From the IMG/VR virus record IMGVR_UViG_3300033141_001078, positions 1-42,160 of that record: a stretch of 42,160 nt of DNA, one strand, 5' to 3'. The DNA is from a virus. This document shows, piece after piece, positions 7,763-16,548 of this stretch (position 1 is its first letter; each line of letters starts with the position of its first letter). A program made the position numbers and the translations under genes. The notes beneath the pieces are model-generated. The model had not been told where the DNA came from, did no database searches, and saw only the letters and a program-made list of their open reading frames with translations.

Positions 7763-8538
7763 TTCACCCCCTTTCTGAACTTAGCAAATAATAAACCACC
7801 ATCTATTCCGATGGTCGTCTCACAGCCACAGCTCTTGATAAGTCCCTCCAAAGTTTTGTGAGTAAACACCCGAACATGCCCCCGCGTATGCTCACCATCG
7901 TACTCCCAATGACCCAAATTTCCCGCACCGTTACCGTATGGACCATCTGGTGTCGAGATGTAGCACCAGCCACCTTTGTTTACCAAAGATAGCAAATGTT
8001 TAATAAATAACTCTGGGTCGGGAACATGCTCGATAACCTCGAAGGCAACAACCGTGTCTGCCTTGCCTTTGTAATCCATCAAGTCAGAACAAACGAACTT
8101 AGCATCCACCGAGAGGCGCTTAGCTCGCTCCTGAGCGACTTTGATTGCTTTAGCGGTCATATCTACTCCAGTAGCTTTAATGCCCCTGTCAGCGGCGGTC
8201 AGAACCAAACTACCTACATAACAAGCAAGGTCGATTAGAGATTTAGACCTCTCCTTTTCCATTTCCTCCAAGACCCAAGCGTAGCGGGGATAAATCATTT
8301 CAGCGTGGAGAGCTTTACTTTCCGGTTCGATTTTCTCGTAGCTCAAGCAGCTGTCGTTCGCATAAATCTTCTTGTAAAGCTCGGGTTCAAAAAGGTGTCG
8401 CACCATCCCGTATGTCTTATCCAAGTCTTCTTTTAACTCAGGAATGTCTAGCTCTTTTAAGAGATAGTACGCCTTTAGCGGCTCGTCCATTATCAAAAGT
8501 TCCCGCCGAATTATTTTGACAGCGTCAATAAGTTTCAT
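7759..8538 (-). CDS. SAM-dependent methyltransferase, class I, 259 aa
   Basis: The Rossmann core is visible: LIDLACYVGSLVLTAADRG (motif I, D-x-A/G-x-x-x-G), TGVDMTAKAIKVAQERA (motif II), FVCSDLMDY, then VVAFEVIEHVPDPELFIKHL, the EVIEHV box of small-molecule and sugar methyltransferases, and GGWCYISTPDG. Such enzymes often methylate sugars in glycan clusters, which fits the neighbours. A long N-terminal segment (about 80 residues) precedes the core. The ATG overlaps the end of the large glycosyltransferase by 14 nt. Confidence 0.85.
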   Translation of the reverse strand: MKLIDAVKIIRRELLIMDEPLKAYYLLKELDIPELKEDLDKTYGMVRHLFEPELYKKIYANDSCLSYEKIEPESKALHAEMIYPRYAWVLEEMEKERSKSLIDLACYVGSLVLTAADRGIKATGVDMTAKAIKVAQERAKRLSVDAKFVCSDLMDYKGKADTVVAFEVIEHVPDPELFIKHLLSLVNKGGWCYISTPDGPYGNGAGNLGHWEYDGEHTRGHVRVFTHKTLEGLIKSCGCETTIGIDGGLLFAKFRKGVK

Positions 8539-11047
8539 TTTCTTGGAGACTAACCGGTAAATACTTATCTAGTGTCTTATTGTGCTTTAGGATTGTATCT
8601 GCTGCCTCTCTCAACTCATCCCGCTTAAATTCCTTTGTCCACTGCTCAGCCACGGAGTTCCACCCAAACTTCTTCCTAGCCCACGGCATCATCTTTTCCC
8701 TCTGCTCCGTTTGCCACTTATGGTCTTTCAGGGCGGTGATTAAAGCGTTCTTGAATTCCTCAAGGGTCTCTTCATCATAAATATCACCCTTAACCTTCTT
8801 ACCGTATTGGACAGTAGTCTTGAGTGCCGCAAAATCAGTACAGACAGGAACACAACCCCACAGCTGGGATTTGATGGCGGAGATACAGTTTATTTCAAAA
8901 AAGTGCGTTGGGTAGGCCCAAATACCGCATCTCTTGTGCCACTTTTCAATCTCTGGTTGCGGAACACGTCCGTGGTGAGTTACCCCGTCCTGCTCCATCA
9001 GCTTGTTAATCTTTTCCATCCACGCCATCCGTTCTGGATTATCACCATAGAATTTCTTAAACAGCTGCCAGCCGTAGAAGACGTGTAGTTCGGCTTTTGG
9101 TACGGCTTTCTTAACATCTCCCCAAATCTTGAGTAAATGCTCCAAACCCCTATCATACGAAGAGCTCCAAATAATTTTGTAGGGGTCATTCTTTGGCTTT
9201 ATCTTAGGAAAATGCTCACTAAATCCGTTAGTCGATATCAAAATCTTATTGTCGGGAACATTGGGAATTGTGTCTCGATGTGCCTGAGAAAGCACGATTA
9301 TCTTAGCAATCTTATCTAACCGCTCTTGGGTGTGTTCTAGTGGGTTCAAAACATCGTGAGACCAGATGTAAATCTTCTTAGCATCAAAGTTCCCGTCGAC
9401 AAAGGCAACATTCCGCCACCCCACCAAGATGTTGAATTTATCGTTGCGATTGAATTTGTAGTAAGGCAACCATTTAACGCCGTTGTAGTCTCCCTCATCC
9501 TCTCCTGGATCGCCATAAACAGTAACTTTCCACCCAAGTCTAGACAACTCCTCAGAAAGATAAATAACGGCTTCCTCACTCCCACCAAGAAAGCTGCCTT
9601 TAGGGTTTGTAATCCGTTTCGGAGACCAAGATGTAAACCCAGCCCCGCAGTAGATAGCAACCTCATTCTCTTTCCAAACGCGCGGCGGTGTTATCTTCTT
9701 GACCAAATCCTGTATAAACGGATTGCCGATAATAGAATTCGGAATTGAAGCTACAAGAGTCTTGAGCTTGCCCCGTTGTCCCGTGTTGTGAAGGTGCCTT
9801 GCTAATGCGAGAACAATCTGCGTAAGTTCCCGCTGTTGGCGCATAGACTCTGTAAACTTCACCCGATCCTGTATCTCCTTTGCCTCCGGGAAGAATTCTA
9901 GGAGCTTGACAGCAGCCGCCCACGCCTCATCAAGGTGCGATGTTTCTAAACTAGCAAAGTAAATAACCTCCAATGCCCGTGCCGCCAAATCCCGTGGGTT
10001 TCTAACTAATGTTGTTTCAGGATCAGGAATTTTAGCAGCGAGTTTGACCCAGTGTAATGCCTTATCCCATTCTTCCTTTAGAAGGTACGACATTGCCAAA
10101 CTCAAATAAATAGAGGGGAACTTCGGGTCTTCTGACAAAGCGTTCATACAACACTTGATACTGTTGTTGTGTTCTTTCTTTATACGATAAGCTTCTGCCA
10201 TATATTCCCACGCCTGAGAGCGCTCCTCAGCCCAACCAGACATTCTTAGATAGCGGTTTAACAGATTTATACAACTCTCGAGGTATTTGGGATTATGGAG
10301 GTCGTAATATGCTTTTCCAAGATAGTAAATGGGGCGTGGGTCTTTTGCCTTAGTATCATAAATGCTTAATTCCAGCGTCTTGATATTTCGTTTGATTGCC
10401 TTACCCATCCGCTTAGAATCGGATAGATGTAAAACATCCATACTATCGTCTTGAGTTTTTACGGTGGGGCGCTGTTCAATCAGCGTTTCGTGGATCGGAG
10501 CAACCCATTTGTATGCGTTGTTATTTCGCACAAGCCTTTCCCTGAGGTGCTCGATTAGAACATTTCTAACTTTGCCATCAACAATCTCGGCTTGGTAAAT
10601 ATAATTCAGAAACACAGAATCGGCAGATTTTGGTTTAGTCGACTCTGCTCTTGTTACGACTTCACGAAGATGCTCACCACCACGTAAGATATCGTCCGCA
10701 TCAATCCACAAGAACCACTCAAACTCCTTAGGTATTTGGGCTAAAGCGTGGTTGCGTGCTTTATCAAACTGAAATACCCTATCCTTAGTTGTAACCGACG
10801 GCTTTCGTCCAAGAAATTCTGTTAGCCACTTTATCTCTTTCTTTTTTGGTTTGCGGTGGAACTTATACGAGGCAATGTCAACAACGCCGCCGTAGCGTTC
10901 AATGGTAGTCTTGAGGTGATTCTTATCTGGGGTGGTAATTGTTATAAAAATACCGTCAACATACGGTCTGACAGAATTAAGACATCGGGTGATGGTCTCG
11001 ACAGGCTCATCACCTTTGATTATCATCGAAAGAGCTATCTTGCTCAT
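8525..11047 (-). CDS. Bifunctional glycosyltransferase (GT2 - TPR - GT4), 840 aa
   Basis: Residues 1-220 are a GT2 domain (LSMIIKGDEPVETITRCLNS, WIDADD at 114-119). Residues ~235-400 are helical TPR-like repeats (YYLGKAYYDL, AWEYMAEAY, IYLSLAMSYLLKEEWDKAL). Residues ~460-800 are a GT4/GT-B domain (CGAGFTSWSPKRI, GGSEEAVIYLSEELSRLGW, IWSSSYDRGLEHLLKIW, GIWAYPTHFFEINCISA). It would add two different sugars, or extend and cap one glycan. ATGA overlap with the gene at 11044-11421. It is the largest gene of the genome and opens the glycan island. Confidence 0.9.
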   Translation of the reverse strand: MSKIALSMIIKGDEPVETITRCLNSVRPYVDGIFITITTPDKNHLKTTIERYGGVVDIASYKFHRKPKKKEIKWLTEFLGRKPSVTTKDRVFQFDKARNHALAQIPKEFEWFLWIDADDILRGGEHLREVVTRAESTKPKSADSVFLNYIYQAEIVDGKVRNVLIEHLRERLVRNNNAYKWVAPIHETLIEQRPTVKTQDDSMDVLHLSDSKRMGKAIKRNIKTLELSIYDTKAKDPRPIYYLGKAYYDLHNPKYLESCINLLNRYLRMSGWAEERSQAWEYMAEAYRIKKEHNNSIKCCMNALSEDPKFPSIYLSLAMSYLLKEEWDKALHWVKLAAKIPDPETTLVRNPRDLAARALEVIYFASLETSHLDEAWAAAVKLLEFFPEAKEIQDRVKFTESMRQQRELTQIVLALARHLHNTGQRGKLKTLVASIPNSIIGNPFIQDLVKKITPPRVWKENEVAIYCGAGFTSWSPKRITNPKGSFLGGSEEAVIYLSEELSRLGWKVTVYGDPGEDEGDYNGVKWLPYYKFNRNDKFNILVGWRNVAFVDGNFDAKKIYIWSHDVLNPLEHTQERLDKIAKIIVLSQAHRDTIPNVPDNKILISTNGFSEHFPKIKPKNDPYKIIWSSSYDRGLEHLLKIWGDVKKAVPKAELHVFYGWQLFKKFYGDNPERMAWMEKINKLMEQDGVTHHGRVPQPEIEKWHKRCGIWAYPTHFFEINCISAIKSQLWGCVPVCTDFAALKTTVQYGKKVKGDIYDEETLEEFKNALITALKDHKWQTEQREKMMPWARKKFGWNSVAEQWTKEFKRDELREAADTILKHNKTLDKYLPVSLQENETY

Positions 11048-11421
11048 ATTTTCTCCGCTACGGAAAAGGCCGGAAACCTTTTAGCAAACTCTCGCCAAAA
11101 TTCTTTGTTCATCGGCAGCTCCTCAGCTGAGTACAACATCCGTAGCATCATCACAACTTGCTCAGGAACATCGACTGTATATCGTAAGTACCCACCCGTT
11201 TCTTTGTCTTTTGTCGAGGCGTACTCATCTTTGCGGGTCTGGCGCAAGTCTTTTACTGTTATCACGTGTGCTTTCCAAACCTTCGGGTTCCTCTTTTTCC
11301 AAACCTCTAATACTTCCCCAACGACCTCCCAAAGATTAGCAGTCTTTTTTAATTTTATCAAACGGTCGGCGGCTTGGACAATGTCTGCCTTAACAACACG
11401 ACCATTAACCACAGCATCCAT
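11044..11421 (-). CDS. Hypothetical protein downstream of capsid gene, 125 aa
   Basis: No recognised family. Basic, mainly helical; residues 30-60 contain LWEVVGEVLEVWKKRNPKVW. The only SD-like bases (GGGAGGA) lie in the loop of a GGCGGG/CCCGCC hairpin 15-25 nt upstream of the ATG, so translation may depend on the upstream frame. It lies between capsid and glycan genes; a completion or maturation role is possible but unsupported. Confidence 0.65.
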   Translation of the reverse strand: MDAVVNGRVVKADIVQAADRLIKLKKTANLWEVVGEVLEVWKKRNPKVWKAHVITVKDLRQTRKDEYASTKDKETGGYLRYTVDVPEQVVMMLRMLYSAEELPMNKEFWREFAKRFPAFSVAEKI

Positions 11422-11545
11422 AGTATCGGCGGGCTATCCTCCCGCCTTGGATAATTGAGTTATAGAGCTTATCTAACTCCTGTTCATCAGCCAGTAGAGG
11501 CGTATCCGGTTCGCTGAACGCTATTTCGCTCTGCGAGAATCTCAA
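11405..11545 (-). CDS. Possible +1-frame extension of the capsid gene, 46 codons
   Basis: In the +1 frame relative to the capsid gene there is an open stretch that crosses the capsid stop and ends just inside the next gene. Its text (AFSEPDTPLLADEQELDKLY, then NSIIQGGRIARRYYG) looks protein-like and would fill the otherwise non-coding 11422-11486. It could be a small gene from the TTG at 11545 or a frameshift-made tail on some capsid subunits. No clear slippery site was seen. Tentative. Confidence 0.3.
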   Translation of the reverse strand: MRFSQSEIAFSEPDTPLLADEQELDKLYNSIIQGGRIARRYYGCCG

Positions 11546-12395
11546 GGGTCATCTCACCAACGATTTGACCATTATCACGGTCACCATCCTTGGCTAGAAT
11601 TTCCCTCTTCGGTTCACGCAAGTACGCAATGCGGAACTTATCCTCCTTGAGTCCCAAGAAGGCAACCGTCCCAGCAGCGCTGTTAACGTCCTTGTGTGCG
11701 AAGATTCGATGTACTCCACCGTCCGACTCGTACACCATCACAGGCCGAGTCAACCGCTTGTCAGATGCGTCTACGTACCGAGTAGCCCCAGCAGTAAAGG
11801 TAGAAATCTTCTGCCGCAGACCCATTGGTACAAGAACCATGTCGAACACATCACTCTGCCCAACATCTTCCCAGACATCTTTGACCATTGCGTTGAACTC
11901 CGTCTCAGAAAGTGAGGTTCCAGAGTTTCGAGCTGTCCAGTGAGACGTTACCGCCGCCTGAATCCCCGCCATCTGGCGAGCAACACCCGAAGAACCAGAA
12001 GCTCGTACACCACGAATTAGGGCGTACTCCTGCTTGTTCTTCCACTCTCGAAGCGCTTTAGCCGCCTGATAATCGAGAGGATTGCCCATACCACCAACGG
12101 AAACCGCCTGCTCAGTACCACTGACCCGATAGGTCTGGGTGATAATCTGAGTTATGTTGGTTCGCCTTGAAGGCTGGGTAAGGTCGCTGTAAGTAGCGGT
12201 CGCACCCTCAGCTGCTGCCGAGACCGATGTTGGTCGGGAAATATAATCCTCCAACCATTCATGCAATGTCTGGCTCGCAGTTGTCCTCGCTAGCATAGTG
12301 GAGAGAGGATTATCATCCGGACTGACGTCAGTTATAACGTCGATCAAGTCCTCTCGCCGCGCAGAATCCTGATAGGTATCTAATCCAAAAGCCAT
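11487..12395 (-). CDS. Major capsid protein, SU10/DUF5309 type, 302 aa
   Basis: The N-terminus (REDLIDVITDVSPDDNPLST, then TASQTLHEWLEDYI) and the TQIITQTYRVSGTEQAV segment are typical of the SU10-like HK97-fold capsid family (DUF5309). Length about 300 fits. The position directly after the scaffold gene agrees. A strong SD (AAGGAGGTGA) precedes the ATG with a longer than usual AT-rich spacer, consistent with heavy translation. A GC-rich hairpin (GCGGGG/CCCCGC) lies in the 12396-12464 gap. Confidence 0.9.
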   Translation of the reverse strand: MAFGLDTYQDSARREDLIDVITDVSPDDNPLSTMLARTTASQTLHEWLEDYISRPTSVSAAAEGATATYSDLTQPSRRTNITQIITQTYRVSGTEQAVSVGGMGNPLDYQAAKALREWKNKQEYALIRGVRASGSSGVARQMAGIQAAVTSHWTARNSGTSLSETEFNAMVKDVWEDVGQSDVFDMVLVPMGLRQKISTFTAGATRYVDASDKRLTRPVMVYESDGGVHRIFAHKDVNSAAGTVAFLGLKEDKFRIAYLREPKREILAKDGDRDNGQIVGEMTLEILAERNSVQRTGYASTG

Positions 12396-12464
12396 TTTTT
12401 AAGTTTTCACCTCCTTATGTCCCACGCCTACTAGTCATCCAGGCGGGGGACATGGGAAGCCCCG

Positions 12465-13289
12465 CTAGGATTTTAATGGAATCCCTTGAAGCCGCTCATA
12501 CGCAGCTTTCAAACCCGCTGTGCCACCCTTTCGGGTTTCACGCGAGAGGTCTTCCAAGCTCCGGCCCTCTTGCCTTCTATCACTCCGGCCGGTTGCTTCT
12601 AAAGATGCTTGCTCTTTTGGAGTCAGGCTTGTAACCGCCTCCTCTGCGCCCTTCTGTTTCGCAGCCTCAACGACCTTGGTGTTTCCCACATTTGCTCGGT
12701 CTGCTGCCTCCTTAAAAGAAAGTACCTTACCACCGTAATCCTGTGGGTTAACCATTGAGTCCATTAAGAACGCACGAGTCCGCTGATGGAAATCCTTATC
12801 GAAGTTGTCCGCCTTCGGGTCGAGCTGAGGGTAGCTTTTAAGTGCCTCCTTCGTTTGCTGCTGTTCGATATAACTCTGAACAGTGCTCTCCGCCCGTGCC
12901 GCCCGCTTCTCAGCTGTAGCAATAGCCCTGTTAAGACCAGCTATATCTACAATCCCTGTTTCGGGGTCAATATACTGGTCAGCTGTGGGCATTCCCTGCG
13001 GCTGCTGCTTAGGCTTAATCGACTCAAATACAGATTCAGATTTCGCCAAGCGCTCGCGTGCATCTCTGAGTTGCGCCTTTAGCTTCTCAAATTGCTGCTT
13101 GGTTCGCTCAGAGGAATCCTCCGGTAGCTTAGCATCTTTAGTTGTCTCTCCATCTGGGCTGGTTTCTCCAGTTTCCCGCGTTTCCTGGCCAGCCACCCCA
13201 GCTGGTGATTCTGGCAGTTTTTGTTCTTCGGTAGGCATTGCCGATTGCTGAGTCTGCTCCTCAGCGTCATTTGCCCTGGTGTCCGCCAT
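12465..13289 (-). CDS. Capsid scaffolding protein, 274 aa
   Basis: Highly charged and helical: a Glu/Gln/Pro-rich N-terminus, then a coiled coil (RTKQQFEKLKAQLRDARERL), a second coil (ATAEKRAARAESTVQSYIEQ) and a basic C-terminus. This is the usual make-up of phage scaffolds, which fold the prohead and leave or are cut. Located between portal-side genes and capsid, as expected. The ATG at 13289 has GGAGGTG 6 nt upstream. The gap 13290-13384 holds a CCAGC/GCTGG hairpin without a T run. Confidence 0.8.
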   Translation of the reverse strand: MADTRANDAEEQTQQSAMPTEEQKLPESPAGVAGQETRETGETSPDGETTKDAKLPEDSSERTKQQFEKLKAQLRDARERLAKSESVFESIKPKQQPQGMPTADQYIDPETGIVDIAGLNRAIATAEKRAARAESTVQSYIEQQQTKEALKSYPQLDPKADNFDKDFHQRTRAFLMDSMVNPQDYGGKVLSFKEAADRANVGNTKVVEAAKQKGAEEAVTSLTPKEQASLEATGRSDRRQEGRSLEDLSRETRKGGTAGLKAAYERLQGIPLKS

Positions 13290-13384
13290 TAAATACACCT
13301 CCTTTCGGTTAGAATTAATAAATGCCTGTAAAGTAGGACATTACTAATGGCTTCCAGCTAATAAGCTGGGGAATGATCCATTCC

Positions 13385-13606
13385 TCAGATTACTAGCGTC
13401 TCGTTATGGTAAATGTGCCCATCCTTAACGTGTTCCTTAGGTCCAAGAAAGAACCCAATATGGCATTTCTGACATTCTGCTTGTCTACCGGATACCATCT
13501 CAAAGTAGTGCTCACAAACTACCTCTTTTGGCTTAGACAGCGTCTTGTCTGCGCCATCCCAAAACTTATCAGTGCTTTCTGGTAGCGGTTTTAGTCTTGA
13601 TTTCAC
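13385..13606 (-). CDS. Small zinc-binding phage protein, 73 aa
   Basis: GTG start at 13606. Residues 30-52 carry C-E-H ... CQKC, a single zinc site (VCEHYFEMVSGRQAECQKCH). Similar short CxxC proteins often lie between portal and scaffold genes. The start overlaps the previous gene by 38 nt, so a later start is possible. Function unknown. Confidence 0.6.
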   Translation of the reverse strand: MKSRLKPLPESTDKFWDGADKTLSKPKEVVCEHYFEMVSGRQAECQKCHIGFFLGPKEHVKDGHIYHNETLVI

Positions 13607-13733
13607 CTAGATAAGATTTTCCTTTCAGAAAGCAAACATGCCGATACTGACCCTTACTACAACCGTATTTCTTTCCCTTAACGGTCCTTACACGCCCCCC
13701 AGCGGCTACACAGGCCTCAAATGCTACTGGCAT
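13569..13733 (-). CDS. Small basic protein, 54 aa
   Basis: ATG overlaps the previous stop (TAATG at 13731-13735). The reading (MPVAFEACVAAGGRVRTVKG ... CFLKGKSYLGEIKT) is compact, basic and has three Cys. It fills the space between two structural-region genes. A typical small phage ORF with 'ACVAAGGRVRTV' text; no known function. Confidence 0.6.
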   Translation of the reverse strand: MPVAFEACVAAGGRVRTVKGKKYGCSKGQYRHVCFLKGKSYLGEIKTKTATRKH

Positions 13734-13978
13734 TATGTTCTCGCCTCCTCTGTTACTGGATGAATCAAACCACTACCGCTGTTATCCTCAACAACAGTGG
13801 TATCGGAATCAATCACATTACCAGCGTGGCCATCACCAACACCAGCATCAGGAACTACTTTCCTTTCGCCTGGCCCCCAGTGGTAAGACTGGCCATCAAA
13901 CTCCGTTGTACAACCAACGGGGTCTTCAAGCTCAGGAACATTTGTTTGTCTATTAGCGTGAATTAATCTTAAACCCAT
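13733..13978 (-). CDS. Hypothetical structural-region protein, 81 aa
   Basis: The ATG at 13978 is chosen because GGGAGGTGA lies 7 nt upstream (a GTG at 13987 is inside the SD). Acidic protein with Gly-rich stretches (GVGDGHAGNVIDSDTTVVED) and EFDGQSYHWGPGERKVV in the middle. Small virion or head-completion protein is a guess from position only. Confidence 0.6.
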   Translation of the reverse strand: MGLRLIHANRQTNVPELEDPVGCTTEFDGQSYHWGPGERKVVPDAGVGDGHAGNVIDSDTTVVEDNSGSGLIHPVTEEART

Positions 13979-13983
13979 ATATA

Positions 13984-14301
13984 TCACCTCCCAATCCCAA
14001 ACGGGCCTTTACTAACCTCTCCCCGTTCTTTTCCTTGTAACTGCTTTACTCTCGGTTCAGCCCCATCAATATAATCAATAATCTCCTGCGCACCACGGGC
14101 AAAACCCCACGCCGTTACGTAGCGATATTGAAAATCCTCAGAAGACTTTGCTTCCCTAGGATCAACCCACGAATTGTGTATTTTGCTCTCTAGCCACGGG
14201 CGGAGTACTTCGAGCCATCCCTTGCTGTGGGATAACTCCAGCACCAAGAGGAGTTGGTCCAGCTCCTCCTGCTCCCCCGGCGAGAGCTTGTTCTTGGCCA
14301 T
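13984..14301 (-). CDS. Hypothetical protein overlapping the portal 3' end, 105 aa
   Basis: Starts inside the portal gene and shares 140 nt with it in another frame. The text is protein-like throughout: LSPGEQEELDQLLLVLELSH, then WLEVLRPWLESKIHNS and a helical QYRYVTAWGFARGAQEIIDY. Its stop (TGA) forms part of the SD of the next gene. Similar 100-residue proteins follow portal genes in other phages; role unknown. Confidence 0.7.
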   Translation of the reverse strand: MAKNKLSPGEQEELDQLLLVLELSHSKGWLEVLRPWLESKIHNSWVDPREAKSSEDFQYRYVTAWGFARGAQEIIDYIDGAEPRVKQLQGKERGEVSKGPFGIGR

Positions 14302-16168
14302 TAGCTCTCAACCGCTCAAAGTATCTATCAGCATCCTTAATTCCCAATTGCTCGTAAAAATCTTCTAGTAGCTCTTTTAACTTTAATCTGTACCCCTCAG
14401 CACCAAGAGCCGTTATAATGTTCGGGTCTTTTGCCAACTCGACAATCTGCCTTCTTGCCGCAACAATCTGGCGATCATCTGGCAAGCTCATACTCTCGAT
14501 ATCGGGAATATAATCATACTTCCCCGATATATCGTCCGGCTCTATCACCAGTTTACCAGTTTCTTTGGTTTCGTCAACCGAGAATTTAGGCAACCGCTCG
14601 CCCTTTACGTTAACTAACTCCTCAGGCGAAGAGAATAGCTCGGCTGGGATATCAAGGCCTGCCAGTTCGGGTGAGGTGAGTAGCCCAAACACCTCGTCGC
14701 TTATCCGCTCCGCTGCCAATGGGGATTTCTCAAAGTACTTAATAGCGTCTTTACCGACAATACGAATTACTTTCGCCTTATCATCGGAAAGCAAAAACTG
14801 CTGGTTCATTTGATGCCAAAACATCATCTGCTTTTTCAGCGCCGCCGCAAGAAAGATTTGATTGAAGTTATCCCTAGCATTCCGCTGTAAAGCGAGGTCT
14901 TGTATTTCCGTTGCTGTCTTTTTACTACCACCAGGAACAAGGTTTGATGTTGCCGCGCTTGTCTCACCCAATGCCTCCATCATCGCCCCTACAATAAACT
15001 TATATGTCGTCGAGAATTCAGCTACTCCAGTCGGTGAGTGCTGCAGTAACTCCACATTGTTCAAATCATCCATCAACCACTTAGCTCCTGGCCCCCACTC
15101 CAGCGTGTGCATCCTTACCCCGGATGTCTTTACCTTCAGGGGTGTGTATAGCCCCGTGTTGATAGCATCAAGATACTGACAAAGTAAAGCATTGTCTGCT
15201 TTCTGTAGTTTCTCTATTGGCTCAAGCTCTGACAAACCATAAAGATCATCATCAACGGGGTAATACTTCAGCATAACCACAGGAATTTGCTGGTGCTTAT
15301 AAGGATTAGGAATATCGCGAAGAATAATCCCGTGTTTCGGGGCAAAGGTAATCCACCTCGTCGGGCGGTACTCAGTTACGACCTCGATTATCTTAAAAGA
15401 GGGATCACGGCCAAGTTGGTCAGTCAGCCCCTTGAGAGAAAGGTTCTTTGATGTCCAGTTAGTAGCTCTTGTGTCCCCTCCCGCTTTCGCTTCCTTATCC
15501 ACTGCATCCCTGAGAATGTCCAAATTTTTATAAATCGGCTTCCCTCTGGCAACATCATTAACACTCTGGAGTTCGTCTATTGTTAGGTAATCTCGGTGTT
15601 GAAACCAATTTTTGATTGAGGAATAAGAGGGGTTAGGCAAACAATCTCGGTTAATAAGAGGTTTGAAGTCGGGGCCGTCAAACCACGGCACACTCTTTGC
15701 ACCGTCCTCACCTTTTTCGATCCGCCGTTCAAAATGCCATTTAGCCAATCCAAACGAGGCACCGTACTTCCGAGCGTTCATATCCATAAACGCCCACTTA
15801 GACAACATTGTGGTGTTGGAAATGCGCTCGTTGTCATCCCATTGAAAGGATAAAACCTCGTTGTTTATATGCGCACCGAGAGAATCTCCCCCCTCACGAG
15901 GAACCAACCGGCCACGGGGCTTTCTAGCAAGTAACCTTGATGTTTTCTCAAAAACAGCGGTAAAGACTCGAGGATCAAAAACTTGCGCTCTATATGGCCA
16001 GTTACTCTCGTCTATATGAGAACGGAACAACTCATCGACGGTATCAAAACTCTTCTTTCGCACGTCCAAATCCTGAGTCGCCATCTCATAATGCCGAATG
16101 ACCTCAGAAAATGATTTTCTTTCCTTTTTATTTCCTCTGACAGCATCAACCATAAGAGAATCAACCAT
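14162..16168 (-). CDS. Portal protein, 668 aa
   Basis: Forms the DNA entry ring. Placed directly after the terminase genes; length fits podovirus-like portals. Recognisable parts are the N-terminal FEKTSRLLARKPRGRLVPRE, a central GLSELEPIEKLQKADNALLC, and ALGETSAATSNLVPGGSKKTATEIQ, typical of portal clip/stem regions. The C-terminal 45 residues are Gly/Ala/Pro-rich. The start is uncertain: the ATG at 16168 (MVDSLMVDAV) is taken because the promoter -10 box lies at 16235-16240; a TTG at 16246 would lie inside the promoter. A later ATG at 16153 is possible. Confidence 0.85.
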   Translation of the reverse strand: MVDSLMVDAVRGNKKERKSFSEVIRHYEMATQDLDVRKKSFDTVDELFRSHIDESNWPYRAQVFDPRVFTAVFEKTSRLLARKPRGRLVPREGGDSLGAHINNEVLSFQWDDNERISNTTMLSKWAFMDMNARKYGASFGLAKWHFERRIEKGEDGAKSVPWFDGPDFKPLINRDCLPNPSYSSIKNWFQHRDYLTIDELQSVNDVARGKPIYKNLDILRDAVDKEAKAGGDTRATNWTSKNLSLKGLTDQLGRDPSFKIIEVVTEYRPTRWITFAPKHGIILRDIPNPYKHQQIPVVMLKYYPVDDDLYGLSELEPIEKLQKADNALLCQYLDAINTGLYTPLKVKTSGVRMHTLEWGPGAKWLMDDLNNVELLQHSPTGVAEFSTTYKFIVGAMMEALGETSAATSNLVPGGSKKTATEIQDLALQRNARDNFNQIFLAAALKKQMMFWHQMNQQFLLSDDKAKVIRIVGKDAIKYFEKSPLAAERISDEVFGLLTSPELAGLDIPAELFSSPEELVNVKGERLPKFSVDETKETGKLVIEPDDISGKYDYIPDIESMSLPDDRQIVAARRQIVELAKDPNIITALGAEGYRLKLKELLEDFYEQLGIKDADRYFERLRANGQEQALAGGAGGAGPTPLGAGVIPQQGMARSTPPVAREQNTQFVG

Positions 16169-16234
16169 ATTAAAAAGAAGCGCCAGCCACAGAAGATCTG
16201 CAACTAGCGTCTTTTTCAGATCGCGAGCGATTTC

Positions 16235-16262
16235 ATTGTAACACAATCCTACCGCTTGTCAA
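16235..16262 (-). promoter_or_regulatory. Sigma-70 type promoter P2 before portal gene
   Basis: Minus strand: TTGACA (16257-16262), 16-bp spacer, TACAAT (16235-16240). The spacer ends GGATTGTGT, giving an extended TG -10 and the same GATTGTG word as P1. RNA would start near 16228 and carry a 60-nt leader with an ATCGC/GCGAT hairpin before the portal ATG. It would drive portal, scaffold and capsid independently of the terminase genes. Confidence 0.75.
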
Positions 16263-16548
16263 CAATTGTAGGTTCATCTATCTTATCGCTCTCCTCTGGT
16301 TTGATCTGAGTTATCATTCCACCCTGCATAAATATCTGGATTTTGCCAAACCCCGTCCCATACGCTAGGTTAGCCAGGGCCCTGATAACCCGTGGGATTA
16401 TGGTTGGATTAACCCCAGTCTCAGCCAGCGCAATCTTGATTAAATACAATTCAGGATCAAGAGAGCGAACAACCTTCCAATACGCCGCAAGATTGCTTTC
16501 CTCTATTGTGGGCAAGGATACCTCAGTTCTGGTGTATTCTACATCCAT
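16249..16548 (-). CDS. Hypothetical protein between terminase and portal, 99 aa
   Basis: Open from ATG (MDVEYTRTEV) with no obvious SD. Helical text LAAYWKVVRSLDPELYLIKI, then GVNPTIIPRVIRALANLAYG. The stop overlaps the -35 region of promoter P2. The position suggests a packaging- or portal-associated accessory protein, but no family is recognised. Confidence 0.65.
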   Translation of the reverse strand: MDVEYTRTEVSLPTIEESNLAAYWKVVRSLDPELYLIKIALAETGVNPTIIPRVIRALANLAYGTGFGKIQIFMQGGMITQIKPEESDKIDEPTIVDKR

